Of a stretch of DNA of 39,579 nt, positions 9,174-17,991 are shown piece after piece; the first letter of the stretch is position 1, and each line of letters starts with the position of its first letter. The DNA is from an uncultured Sterolibacterium sp. (GTDB lineage: Bacteria; Pseudomonadota; Gammaproteobacteria; Burkholderiales; Rhodocyclaceae). The stretch is taken from assembly GCA_903930535.1 (NCBI GenBank), contig CAIYYX010000229.1, positions 1-39,579 on the forward strand, in the 5' to 3' direction. A model generated the notes under the pieces. It searched no databases, was not told the origin of the DNA, and saw nothing but the letters and a program-made list of their open reading frames with translations. The translations under genes and the position numbers were made by a program.

Positions 9174-10327
9174 TATGCGTTCCCGAATATCAGCTTCACA
9201 TCGATTTCAGAAATCGAACGCACACCGCAAAGCTGCATCGAGCGGATGAATTCATCCTTGAGAATGGTCAGTGCGCGCGCTGCGCCCGCTTCCCCGGCGG
9301 CTGCCGCGCCGTAGAGCGGGGCGCGGCCGAGCATGACGCCGTTGGCTCCCAGGGCGATGGCCTTGAGGATATCGCCGCCGCGCCGCACGCCGCCATCGAG
9401 CAGCACCTGGAGCCGTCCTTCCACTGCCTTGACCACGGCGGGCAAGGCGTCGAGCGTGGCCACCGTGCCATCGAGTTGCCTGCCACCATGATTCGACACG
9501 ATCACCGCATCGCATCCCATGTCCGCGATACGGGCTGCATCGCCAGGGTGAAGAATGCCCTTGACCAGCATCTTGCGCGGCCAGCGGTCGCGCATTCTTT
9601 GCAGCCCGTCCCAGTTGAAGGCGGCATCGTAGTTGCGACCCACGGAAGAGGCGATTGCCGCCGTGCTGGTCGCCGCTTCGTCGAGACCTTTGACGTTTTC
9701 CATGACCGGCATGCCGTGCCTGAGAATGCCTGACAGCCACCTGGGGTGGCGCGCGAAATCGAGCACGTTCTTGCGGGTGAAGCCGAAGGGGATGGAAAAG
9801 TCGTTCTTCAAATCCCGCTCCCGCTTCCCTCCCACGGGAAGGTCTACGGTGACGACCAGGGCCTCATACTCCGCGATGCGCGCGCGCTCGATCAAGGCAT
9901 CTAGGAAGGGCTGGTTGCGCAGGATATAGGCCTGGAACCAAAGCCTGCCGGGCGCGGCGTCGGCAATCCGCTCTATCGACGTCGTCGCCGCGGTCGACAG
10001 CGTGTAGGGAATGCCTGCGGCTGCCGCGGCGCGTGCGATGGCGATGTCGCCTCCCGCCCGGCCGAAGTCGACCGCACCCAGAGGGGCAATGGCGAGGGGC
10101 AGCTTGGCAGCCTCTCCAATAATATCTGCGGCCGTGTCTATGGTCGAGACATCGCTCAGCACTCTGGGCAGAAGGCGGCAGCGCTTGAATACCTCCGCGT
10201 TTTCGCGCAGCGTGATCTCGTCTTCCGCGCCGCCATCGAAGAAATCGAAGACGGCCCGAGGCAAGCGTCCTTTCGCGGCAAGACGCAGGTCTTCGATGGA
10301 GTAGGCGGAGGCAACAGAGTGTGACAT
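9173..10327 (-). CDS. FMN-dependent 2-hydroxyacid dehydrogenase (mandelate/lactate/glycolate type)
   Basis: A 384-residue TIM-barrel flavoprotein oxidising an L-2-hydroxyacid to the 2-oxoacid. Family residues are visible: FFDGGAEDE near the N-terminus, WFQAYI (substrate-binding Tyr), TVDLPVGGKRERD, LVKGI (Lys) and SNHGGRQLDG with the catalytic His and substrate Arg, then LLDGGVRRGGD for FMN phosphate. The segment between RKNVLDFARHPRW and NWDGLQRM matches the membrane-associating loop of (S)-mandelate dehydrogenase and LldD, so electrons probably go to the quinone pool. Substrate is not decided by sequence; glycolate is attractive beside an oxalate locus, but this is inference. Confidence 0.9.
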   Translation of the reverse strand: MSHSVASAYSIEDLRLAAKGRLPRAVFDFFDGGAEDEITLRENAEVFKRCRLLPRVLSDVSTIDTAADIIGEAAKLPLAIAPLGAVDFGRAGGDIAIARAAAAAGIPYTLSTAATTSIERIADAAPGRLWFQAYILRNQPFLDALIERARIAEYEALVVTVDLPVGGKRERDLKNDFSIPFGFTRKNVLDFARHPRWLSGILRHGMPVMENVKGLDEAATSTAAIASSVGRNYDAAFNWDGLQRMRDRWPRKMLVKGILHPGDAARIADMGCDAVIVSNHGGRQLDGTVATLDALPAVVKAVEGRLQVLLDGGVRRGGDILKAIALGANGVMLGRAPLYGAAAAGEAGAARALTILKDEFIRSMQLCGVRSISEIDVKLIFGNA

Positions 10328-10356
10328 GGCTTGTCCTGATATGAATGAAAGACCTG

Positions 10357-10436
10357 GGAAACGCTGATCAAGTATAACTTCGTCATTGCGACCGCCGCGC
10401 TTCTGTCATCGCGAGGCCCGCAGGGCCGTGGCAATC
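10357..10436. repeat. Dispersed repeat with CGTCATTGCGA core
   Basis: The stretch GGAAACGCTGATCAAGTATA and the following AACTTCGTCATTGCGA recur with a few transitions at about 34421-34456. The CGTCATTGCGA / GTCATCGCGAG cores recur as an inverted pair at 36779-36817. This lies in the divergent gap between the FMN dehydrogenase and the Rid-family gene. Confidence 0.55.
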
Positions 10437-10565
10437 ACGACCCTGTTCGGTGCACGACATCCGGAACGCAGGCCACCGCCGTTGTCCATAGTCCTTCATT
10501 TGCAGCGACAGATTTCCGGTAAGATGCTCCACGCTAGATTAGCAGCCATCACAGGAGAAACGACA

Positions 10566-11045
10566 ATGGAAAAGCCACAGAGCGCTCCGGCCGTGGACAC
10601 AACTCCAAGTAAGCACCTGGAAGTTATCCATCACCCCGACTACGATAAGACGGTATTCATGCCATTCGTTCCGGCCATCAAGATCAAGAGCGGGAAAATC
10701 CTGTGGCTGGCGGGTGGAACGGCGCTACCCGTATATCACGATCATCCGCACAAACGCGATCAACTGCTGAAGTACATGGTCAATGATCTGGAGACACAGG
10801 TCCGCCAAGCCATGGATGGCATCAAGCAAACCGTTGAGGCTGCCGGCGGTTCAATGAAGGACATCGTGCATCTGTTCATTTTCCGCGCACGGCCGAGGAC
10901 GGGCGATATCGGCAAAGCGAGCCTCGCCGTCAACGAATACTTCAAGCCCTACAACTACAAGCCCACGACGACCAATCTGGCGGTACTGGAGTTGGGCGAA
11001 CCCGAGCAGTTGGTCGAGATCCAGGCATTCGCAGTCATTGACTGA
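10566..11045 (+). CDS. Rid-family (YjgF/YER057c/UK114) protein, non-RidA subtype
   Basis: A 159-residue Rid-family protein, longer than the usual ~128 because of an N-terminal extension. The fold is recognisable from LETQVRQAMDGIKQTVEAAGGSMKDIVHL..., with LVEIQAFAVID at the C-terminus. RidA enzymes that hydrolyse reactive enamine/imine intermediates use an arginine (Arg105 in E. coli, in a PARS context). Here the aligned residues are PTTT (133-136), so imine deaminase activity is doubtful and it belongs to another Rid group. ATG 10566 follows AGGAGAAACGACA. It is transcribed away from the FMN dehydrogenase. Role unknown. Confidence 0.85.
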   Translation: MEKPQSAPAVDTTPSKHLEVIHHPDYDKTVFMPFVPAIKIKSGKILWLAGGTALPVYHDHPHKRDQLLKYMVNDLETQVRQAMDGIKQTVEAAGGSMKDIVHLFIFRARPRTGDIGKASLAVNEYFKPYNYKPTTTNLAVLELGEPEQLVEIQAFAVID

Positions 11046-11057
11046 TTTCTCGGGGAG

Positions 11058-11085
11058 ATCGCAACGCCCCTCTGGGGCTCGCGAT
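11058..11085. terminator. Possible stem-loop between convergent genes
   Basis: ATCGC/GCGAT and CCCC/GGGG form an interrupted stem between the Rid gene and the MFS gene, which converge here. There is no T-run, so the call is weak. Confidence 0.3.
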
Positions 11086-11188
11086 GGCGGACTTTTCAGA
11101 CATTCCCTAGCGCCTTGCCCGGGCAGCATTCCAAGGCTGTGCCGGCGCAGGCCTCCATACGCCTAATGGCCCACGCAATGCCGCGTAC

Positions 11189-12430
11189 CTAGTTCGCGGG
11201 CTGCATCGCCGTGTCCGCAGTCCCTGCGCGGCGCGAGAAATACGAGGCGAGGAGGGCGATGACAATGGTGGCCAGCGTCATGCTGGCGGCGGTGAAGAAG
11301 ACGAGCTGCGGCAGTTTCATGTCGAGCAGCGTGCCGTAGATGAGCGGCGCGATAGACCCGCCGACGCTAAAGCCCGATGAAACATAGCCGAAGGCCTTGC
11401 CTATCGAACCGGGCGGGGTCACGGTGCGCACCATCAGGTCGCGCGAGGGCATCACCGCACCCAACATGAAGCCGGTGAAGAACATGGCGCCCACCGTGGC
11501 CGCGTAAGACAGAGCAGACATGCCTATCGCGACGAGGAGCGCTGCGGCCAGGACGTAGCACACGGCCGCCACGGCATCGAGGCGATGTGTCTTGTCGGCG
11601 ATAAAGCCGCCGCCCAGAACGCCGATGGCCGTGCCCCAGAGGAAAACGGCGAGGGCGGTGTTGGCGAGAATGAGGTCGACATGGTAGAGATCGATGAGTG
11701 CGGAATTGGAAAAAATCTGCAGCCCGTTCGAGCCCAGGGTCGCCACGATGTAGAAAATGAACATCGTCAACAGCGGTGGCGAGAGCAGGAACTGCATCAT
11801 GTTCTTGTCGGGCAGGGCACCATTCGCACGCTTGGTATAAGGGTAGGTCGTGCCCTTGAGCAGCTTGCCGCAGGCGAAAAGCAGCAAGGCGGTGGCCAGG
11901 CCGGCGAAGCCCACCACGGCCAGGGCATGACGCCAGTCGCCGTGCGCAAGCAGAAAAGTCATTACGGTGGGCGCCAGGGCGAAACCGAGAAAACCGGTGA
12001 AGGTGTGCACGGCATAGGCGCGGCCGAGCCAGGACGGACGGATCTTGGCCGTGAGTATGGTGTAGTCGGCGGGATGGAAAACGCTGTCGGCGATGCCTGC
12101 GACGAAGGCGATGCCTATCATCACCGGAACCGTTGGCGCGTAAGACTGAAAGACCAGCGCCAGCGATTCGATCGCCAGCCCGATGACCAGGAAGGCGCGC
12201 GCGCCGTAGCGATCCGTGAGCACGCCCATGGGAAACTGCCAGCTCGCCCCCATCAGCGCACTGGCCGCAATCACCATGCCGAGGGAGAAATTGCTCGCGG
12301 CGAATTCGCCGCGGATGAGAGGCAGGGCCGAGGGGATGGCGAGCATGAAAAAATGGCTCCAGAAGTGGCCCCCGGAAACCAGGCCGATGGTGGCCAACTC
12401 GCGCAACTTTTCCCGATTATCTTCGCTCAT
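11189..12430 (-). CDS. MFS transporter
   Basis: A 413-residue inner-membrane carrier with about twelve hydrophobic segments. The start is placed at ATG 12430 because a strong TTGGAGGATTC Shine-Dalgarno precedes it; the longer frame adds 17 residues without a signal. Motif A appears as MGVLTDRYGAR after TM2, with GGGFIADKTHRLD as the equivalent in the second half. It follows the HxlR regulator by 61 bp on the same strand, so it is probably the third gene of the CoxG-HxlR-MFS operon and may import the substrate of the divergent molybdenum hydroxylase pathway. The substrate cannot be read from sequence. Confidence 0.85.
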   Translation of the reverse strand: MSEDNREKLRELATIGLVSGGHFWSHFFMLAIPSALPLIRGEFAASNFSLGMVIAASALMGASWQFPMGVLTDRYGARAFLVIGLAIESLALVFQSYAPTVPVMIGIAFVAGIADSVFHPADYTILTAKIRPSWLGRAYAVHTFTGFLGFALAPTVMTFLLAHGDWRHALAVVGFAGLATALLLFACGKLLKGTTYPYTKRANGALPDKNMMQFLLSPPLLTMFIFYIVATLGSNGLQIFSNSALIDLYHVDLILANTALAVFLWGTAIGVLGGGFIADKTHRLDAVAAVCYVLAAALLVAIGMSALSYAATVGAMFFTGFMLGAVMPSRDLMVRTVTPPGSIGKAFGYVSSGFSVGGSIAPLIYGTLLDMKLPQLVFFTAASMTLATIVIALLASYFSRRAGTADTAMQPAN

Positions 12431-12491
12431 GAATCCTCCAAGAACAGGGGACACCATAACCCATAGCGTTTGCCGCAGCAAACCTGTCTTC

Positions 12492-13460
12492 TCAGTCGAG
12501 TGCGGGTTCCGGATAGGCCATCTGGTAGCGCATCGCGGCGGCGGTGATGGGCTCGCGGCAATGATCGCAGACCACTCTCGGAGTGAAGTCCTGGCCGCAC
12601 TCCAGATGGGTATGAAGCAGCGGCGGCGTGTTGCCCGAGAGCCATTGATCGCCCCAGCGCAGCATGGCCGAAAACGGACCTATCAGGTCTCTTCCCATGT
12701 CGGTGAGGCGGTATTCGAAACGTTCGGGCAGACTCTGGTAGCGGACGCGGTCGAAGATGCCGACATTCACGAATCTTCTCAGCCTGTCGGCGAGAATGTT
12801 GGGGGCTATCCCTAACCGCGACTGCCAGTCGTCGAAGCGGCGGACGCCGAAGAAGGCTTCGCGCACGACCATGAAACTCCATCGGTCGCCGATCACCTGC
12901 AGCGCACGGGCGACCGAACTCGGCCGCCGCCTCTCCAGAACGGTCGGGTCCACCTGGCGGCGGCTCTTTTTCGGGACGGCCATGGGCGCCCACCCGGCCC
13001 CCGGGCCGTCGCGATACTTGAGCCGTCTTGCGAGAATCTCTTCGCCGCATGAGGAGCAGGCGACGAAGGGGTGGCACTCGCTGCCGCAGGGAATATGGAA
13101 CATTTTCAGGGGCGGCGGCTCTCCTCCGGCAAGCCATTTATCGCCGAAGGCGAGCAAGGAGAGCATCACCGGATAGAGGTCGAAACCCATCATGGTGAGG
13201 CGGTACTCGGACCGCGGCGGGCGCTCGGAATACTGGACTTTTCGCAGCAGGCCCTGTTCCGTGAGCGCAGACAGGCGTGCCGAAAGCGTTCCCCGCGGTA
13301 GCCCGAGCATCGACTGGAAGTGCTTGAATCGGCGGACGCCGAAGTAGCCCTCGCGGAGAATCATGAAGCTCCAGCCGTCGCCGATGATATTGACTGTCCG
13401 CCCCACCGAGCAGTTTCGCTCCAGCGGTTTCGCCGCACTTTCGAGCGCGGGCATGGCCAT
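12492..13460 (-). CDS. Tandem double HxlR-type transcriptional regulator
   Basis: A 322-residue protein containing two complete HxlR winged-helix units. Unit 1 (about 10-150) has RTVNIIGDGWSFMILREGYFGVRRF and unit 2 (about 170-310) has ALQVIGDRWSFMVVREAFFGVRRF. Each ends in an H-x-x-CG...C-x2-C segment (ACSSCGEEI, VCDHCREPI) that could bind metal or act as a thiol sensor. HxlR proteins are normally ~110-150 residue dimers, so this is a covalent dimer. The start at 13460 overlaps the CoxG stop as TGATG, which implies translational coupling. It most likely controls the divergent plus-strand operon. Confidence 0.88.
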   Translation of the reverse strand: MAMPALESAAKPLERNCSVGRTVNIIGDGWSFMILREGYFGVRRFKHFQSMLGLPRGTLSARLSALTEQGLLRKVQYSERPPRSEYRLTMMGFDLYPVMLSLLAFGDKWLAGGEPPPLKMFHIPCGSECHPFVACSSCGEEILARRLKYRDGPGAGWAPMAVPKKSRRQVDPTVLERRRPSSVARALQVIGDRWSFMVVREAFFGVRRFDDWQSRLGIAPNILADRLRRFVNVGIFDRVRYQSLPERFEYRLTDMGRDLIGPFSAMLRWGDQWLSGNTPPLLHTHLECGQDFTPRVVCDHCREPITAAAMRYQMAYPEPALD

Positions 13461-14014
13461 CAGCGGGAGAGAAAATAGGCGGCCGCAGCGATGACGGCCG
13501 ACGTCGCCACCCAGATCCATGGGGGGAATTTCGTAGTACGGACGGGTGCGGTCTTTTCTTCCACGGTTGCAGACTCGGGTGCCACCCTGGCGTTGAAGTT
13601 GGCAAAGAATTCGTCGGCAATCTTGCGCGAAGCGGTGTCTATCATCCGCGATCCGATCTGTGCCAGTTTTCCGCCGACCGATGCGTTGGCGCTATACTCC
13701 AGAAGCGTTCCCGTCCCGTCGGCAGAGAGTCGCACCGAGGCGCTTCCCTTGCCGAAGCCGGCGGCACCGCCTTGACCCTCGAAGCTGAGCTTGTAGGAAT
13801 TGGGCGGATCGACGTCGGAGAATTTCATCTTTCCCTTGAACTTCGCCTTGATGGGGCCGACGCAGGCCGTGACCGTGAGGTGGTACTCGTCATCGGACTT
13901 CTTCTCTATGGATTCGCATCCGGGCACACAGGCCTTGATCACCTCGGGGTCATTGAGGGCTCGCCAGACTTCGCTTTGTGCCACGGCAATCTTTTGTTCC
14001 CCGGTCATATCCAT
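13460..14014 (-). CDS. CoxG/SRPBCC-family protein
   Basis: A 184-residue protein of the carbon monoxide dehydrogenase subunit G family. The START/SRPBCC fold (1-145) begins MDMTGEQKIAVAQSEVWRALND and contains CVPGCESIEKK and a glycine-rich FEGQGGAAGFGKG strand. A C-terminal hydrophobic segment (about 165-182, PPWIWVATSAVIAAAAYFL) probably anchors it to the membrane. CoxG in aerobic CO oxidisers recruits the enzyme to the membrane. ATG 14014 is preferred over 14020 because GGAG lies 7 bases upstream. It opens the minus-strand operon and is divergent from the operon with the M, S and L subunits, so it probably serves that hydroxylase. Confidence 0.9.
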   Translation of the reverse strand: MDMTGEQKIAVAQSEVWRALNDPEVIKACVPGCESIEKKSDDEYHLTVTACVGPIKAKFKGKMKFSDVDPPNSYKLSFEGQGGAAGFGKGSASVRLSADGTGTLLEYSANASVGGKLAQIGSRMIDTASRKIADEFFANFNARVAPESATVEEKTAPVRTTKFPPWIWVATSAVIAAAAYFLSR

Positions 14015-14099
14015 AGCCATGCTCCGATGCGTCTTGCGGCAAAGCATAGCGTTGTCACTCTAATAATGCAAGTCAGTCAGACGCCGCTTACAGTGGCTA

Positions 14100-14139
14100 T
14101 TGACAGCGGCTACCAGGTCGGTCCATTATTGCAATGGAC
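14100..14139 (+). promoter_or_regulatory. Sigma-70-like promoter overlapped by a palindromic operator
   Basis: TTGACA (14100-14105) and CATTAT (14124-14129), 18 bases apart, precede the iron alcohol dehydrogenase start by about 30 bases. A perfect 7-bp inverted repeat, GTCCATT (14121-14127) / AATGGAC (14133-14139), covers the -10 box. This is what a repressor site would look like; the double HxlR regulator encoded divergently is the obvious candidate. Confidence 0.55.
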
Positions 14140-14161
14140 AGTTTGAAAGGAAAGGGCAATC

Positions 14162-15314
14162 GTGCAAAGACTGGAGTTTCACACCACCCACTCGGTGCTG
14201 GTCGAGCCCGGCAGTTCTGCCCGAATCGGGGAACTGGCGAAGGGTCTGGGCTGCCGCTCAATCATGCTGGTGACGGACAAGGGCGTCGAAAAAGCCGGCC
14301 TGCTCGCCACGGCCCTCAAGGGATTCACGGCAGCGGGGGTTGCGGTCAGCATTTATTTCGATGTCGAGGCCGACCCGCCCGTTCATGTCATCGATGCCGC
14401 CGTCGACTGGGCACTGGCAAACAAGGTCGATGGCGTCGTCGGCCTGGGCGGGGGAAGTTCCCTGGATGTCGCCAAGTTGGTGGCGCTGCTCGCCACCGGC
14501 CATGAGAAGCTTCCCGATGTCTATGGCGTCGGCCTGGCCAAGGGGCCGCGACTGCCCCTGATACTGGTTCCGACGACTGCCGGAACAGGTTCGGAGGTCA
14601 CGCCCATTTCCATAGTGACCACGGGGGGAGAACGAGAAGAAGGGCGTCGTCGCCCCCGTGCTGCTTCCCGACTGGGCCGTGCTCGACGCCGACCTGACGC
14701 TCGGCCTGCCCACGCCGACGACCGCCGCCACGGGCATAGACGCCATGGTCCATGCGATCGAGGCCTATACGAGCAAGCGGCTGAAGAACCCCATTTCCGA
14801 TTGTCTCGCCCGCGAGGCGTTGAGACTTCTCGCCGAGAATATTCACGAGGTCTGCAAGAATGGAGCTAACCGCGAGGCCAGGCAGCACATGCTGCTAGGC
14901 GCCATGCTGGCCGGCATGTCCTTTGCCAATGCGCCTGTTGCCGGAGTGCATGCGCTCGCTTATCCCGTCGGCGCCCGCTTCCACGTTCCCCACGGATTGT
15001 CGAATTCGCTGGTATTGCCGCAGGTCCTGGGCTTCAGCCGACCAGCGGCGGAACCGCTCTATGCCGAACTCGCAGCAATCCTGCTGCCCGGTGTGACCGG
15101 CAGCGAAGCGCAAAAAGCCCATGCCTTCGTCGCCCGCTTACGCCAGCTTCCAGCCGAACTCGGTCTGCCTACAAGACTTTCCGAGGTGGGGATCACCGCC
15201 GCCGACCTGCCGAAACTCGCCGAGGATGCCATGCGCCAGACCCGTCTGCTGATCAACAACCCGCGCGAAATTGGCTATGAGGATGCTCTGGCGATCTACG
15301 GAGAGGCGCTATGA
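14162..15314 (+). pseudogene. Iron-containing alcohol dehydrogenase, frameshifted at a G6 run
   Basis: Two overlapping frames together encode one Fe-ADH of about 383 residues, the normal family length. The N-terminal part starts at GTG 14162 (after AAAGGAAAGGG) and has GLGGGSSLDVAK and PTTAGTGSEVT for NAD(P) binding. After the run of six G at 14623-14628 the reading frame is wrong. Removing one G restores ENEKKGVVAPVLLPDWAVLD and the iron-ligand region (GIDAMVHAIEAYTS; GVHALAYPVGARFHVPHG). Downstream coding sequence is intact to TGA 15314, which overlaps the next start as ATGA. A one-base sequencing error, a recent mutation or slippage are all possible. It would oxidise or reduce an alcohol/aldehyde of the pathway. 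Confidence 0.85.
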
Positions 15315-15751
15315 GTGGACGTTCTGTTCCCGAAGCGCGCTCGGCCTATACGCATTTCTGCGAGATCACGACGCGCTGGATGGATAACGATGCCTACCGG
15401 CATGTGAACAACGTCGTCTATTACTCGTTCTTCGATACCGCGGTGAACAAGCTGCTCATAGAGAGCGGACTGCTCGATCTGGAGAACAGTCCTGTAGTGG
15501 GCCTGGTCGTGGAAAACCGCTGCAGCTATTTCAGTTCCCTGGCCTTCCCGGACAGGGTGACCGTGGGCATGCGCGTCGCCCATATCGGGACGAGCAGCAT
15601 CCAGTACGAGTTGGGAGTCTTCCGCAATGACGCAGACCTGGAGTCGGCCCATGGCCATTTCGTCCATGTCTATGTGGACCGGGACAGCAATAAGCCCGTG
15701 CCCCTGCCGGCCGAAGTGAGAGCGGCGGTGAGCGTCCTGCAAGCGCGTTAA
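15311..15751 (+). CDS. Hotdog-fold acyl-CoA thioesterase (4HBT type)
   Basis: A 146-residue protein with the 4-hydroxybenzoyl-CoA thioesterase signature RWMDNDAYRHVNNVVYYSFF near residues 21-40. The aspartate in this segment is the usual catalytic residue of the 4HBT-I group. It hydrolyses an acyl- or aroyl-CoA to the free acid and CoA in the cytoplasm. The start ATG overlaps the dehydrogenase stop (ATGA), so the two are translationally coupled. With the acyl-CoA ligase at the end of the operon this gives the locus both entry to and exit from CoA thioesters. Exact substrate unknown. Confidence 0.88.
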   Translation: MSGRSVPEARSAYTHFCEITTRWMDNDAYRHVNNVVYYSFFDTAVNKLLIESGLLDLENSPVVGLVVENRCSYFSSLAFPDRVTVGMRVAHIGTSSIQYELGVFRNDADLESAHGHFVHVYVDRDSNKPVPLPAEVRAAVSVLQAR

Positions 15752-15752
15752 T

Positions 15753-15816
15753 GTAGGTCGGGCTTCAGCCCGACGACCAGAGGAAATAACCAATGTCGGG
15801 CTGAAGCCCGACCTAC
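15753..15816. repeat. Inverted pair of REP-like palindromes
   Basis: Two copies of the GTAGGTCGGGCT(T)...AGCCCGAC element face each other: 15753-15774 and its reverse complement 15795-15816, separated by 20 bases. Each can fold alone, and together they can form a longer hairpin. They lie between the thioesterase stop and the crotonase start inside the operon and could set differential mRNA stability. Confidence 0.8.
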
Positions 15817-15843
15817 ACAGTGGCATTTTGGTAAGGCACATCA

Positions 15844-16617
15844 GTGAGCGATATCGATATAGAAATAAGGGACCGCCTGGCCGTGGTGACGTTGAACCGC
15901 CCGGAACGCAGGAATGCCATGTCGCTGGCGATGTGGCGGGCTATCCCGGAAATTTTCGCGAAGCTGGAAAGCGACCCGGAAGTGAGAGCCATCCTGCTTA
16001 CCGGCGCAGGCGAGCACTTCAGCGCCGGGGCCGACATCACCGAGTTCGAAAAGGTCAGAGCGACGGTGGACCAGGGCATTGAGTATGAAGTCGCGGTAGA
16101 TGCATGTTGCGATGCCATTGTCGCCAGTCCGAAGCCCACCATCGCCGTGATTCGCGGCTTCTGCATGGGCGGAGCCTGCCATCTCGCCATGTCCTGCGAC
16201 TTCCGCTATGCGGACACATCGGCCTCCTTCGCCATTCCCGCCGCGCGTCTGTCCATCGTCTATGGCGTCGGCGCGACGAGAAAACTCCTCAACCTGGTGG
16301 GCCTGGCCAATGCCAAGAGAATCCTGTTTTCCGCGGAACGATTTTCCGCGGAAGAGGGATATCGCATCGGCTTCGTCGATCGCGTTGCCGAAGAACCGAA
16401 AGTCGCGGCTTCCGAGTTCGCCGCCGTCATGGCTGAGAACGCCCCCCTGACGATTGCCGGGACCAAGGTGCTGTTGAACGGCCTCGCCGGCGGCATGGGC
16501 GCGCTGCTCGATGCTGCGGCCGACGAAGTGATTGCGCGCGCTTCGGCAAGTGACGACTACCGCGAGGGGCGCAATGCCTTCGTGGAAAAAAGACTGCCCC
16601 TGTTCAAGGGCCAATGA
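15844..16617 (+). CDS. Crotonase/enoyl-CoA hydratase-superfamily protein with atypical active site
   Basis: A 257-residue crotonase-fold protein starting at GTG 15844. The oxyanion-hole segments are present (HFSAGADITEF at 58-68; GFCMGGACHLAMSCD at 105-119). The two catalytic glutamates of true hydratases (rat Glu144 and Glu164, twenty residues apart) are replaced by H113 and A133. It should therefore still bind a CoA thioester and stabilise an enolate but not hydrate a double bond in the classical way. Isomerase, thioesterase, decarboxylase or C-C hydrolase chemistry is possible. It lies upstream of the molybdenum hydroxylase M subunit with a 4-bp gap. Confidence 0.88.
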   Translation: MSDIDIEIRDRLAVVTLNRPERRNAMSLAMWRAIPEIFAKLESDPEVRAILLTGAGEHFSAGADITEFEKVRATVDQGIEYEVAVDACCDAIVASPKPTIAVIRGFCMGGACHLAMSCDFRYADTSASFAIPAARLSIVYGVGATRKLLNLVGLANAKRILFSAERFSAEEGYRIGFVDRVAEEPKVAASEFAAVMAENAPLTIAGTKVLLNGLAGGMGALLDAAADEVIARASASDDYREGRNAFVEKRLPLFKGQ

Positions 16618-16621
16618 GTTC

Positions 16622-17496
16622 ATGAAGCCGGCACAGTTCGAGTACCTGCGTGCTGCCAGCATCGCCGAGGCCGTGGCTGCGCTGAGTGCTCAGGCAGGCG
16701 AGGGCAAGATCATCGCAGGCGGCCAGAGTCTGGTGCCCATGCTCAACTTCAGACTGCTGAAGCCTTTGCTCCTGATCGACATCATGGGCATAGCGGAACT
16801 CAAATTCCTCGAAGAAACACCCGGCGGCGGCTTGAGAATAGGCGCGCTGACCAAGCACCATACCCTCGAGACCTCGCCCCTGGTGAAAAGGCTTTTCCCG
16901 GTGCTCTCCGAGGCGATGAGCCATGTCGCTCATCTTGCCATCCGCAACCGCGGCACCATCGGTGGCAGCCTCTCTCATGCCGACCCGGCGGCAGAACTGC
17001 CGCTCATGGCCGTACTCCTGGACGCCAGAATCAGGACCGCCTCGCCCGAAGGCGGAAGAACGATAGCCGCCGCCGATCTTTTCGTCGCAGCCCTGACCAC
17101 TCGTCTTCTCGAATCCGAAATCATCGTCGAAGTGGAACTGCCTGCTCTGGCGCCTGCGACGGGCTGGGCCTTCGAGGAAGTTTCGCGCCGCGCCGGAGAC
17201 TTCGCCCTGGCGGCTGTCGGCGTGCTGCTGGCGGTGGAGAAGGGAAAGGTGAGTTCTGCAAGCATAGCGATGATGGGTGTGGCGGAAACGCCTCTGCGCG
17301 CGGCAAGGGCCGAGGCGCTGATCAAGGGGCGCGCAATCGATGCCAGTCTGCTCGATGAACTGGTGACAGCCGTTCGCGATGCCTGCGAACCCAACACGGA
17401 TCTGCATGCCTCAGCCGATTATCGTCGCCATCTCGTCGGCGTGCTGGCCCGCCGCGCAGTGATTGCCGCCTGGAAGCGCGCATTGGGAGAGCAGCC

Positions 17497-17500
<4 letters not shown>
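16622..17500 (+). CDS. Molybdenum hydroxylase, FAD-binding medium subunit (CoxM/XdhB type)
   Basis: A 292-residue FAD-binding subunit. The family FAD motifs are AGGQSLVPMLNFRL (about 32-45) and NRGTIGGSLSHADPAAE (about 107-123). The C-terminal CO dehydrogenase flavoprotein domain follows. It passes electrons from the 2Fe-2S subunit to an acceptor. The start at ATG 16622 is 4 bases after the crotonase stop; the longer open frame upstream overlaps that gene. The stop overlaps the next start (ATGA), consistent with a single translational unit with the small subunit. Confidence 0.94.
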
Positions 17501-17987
<487 letters not shown>

Positions 17988-17991
<4 letters not shown>

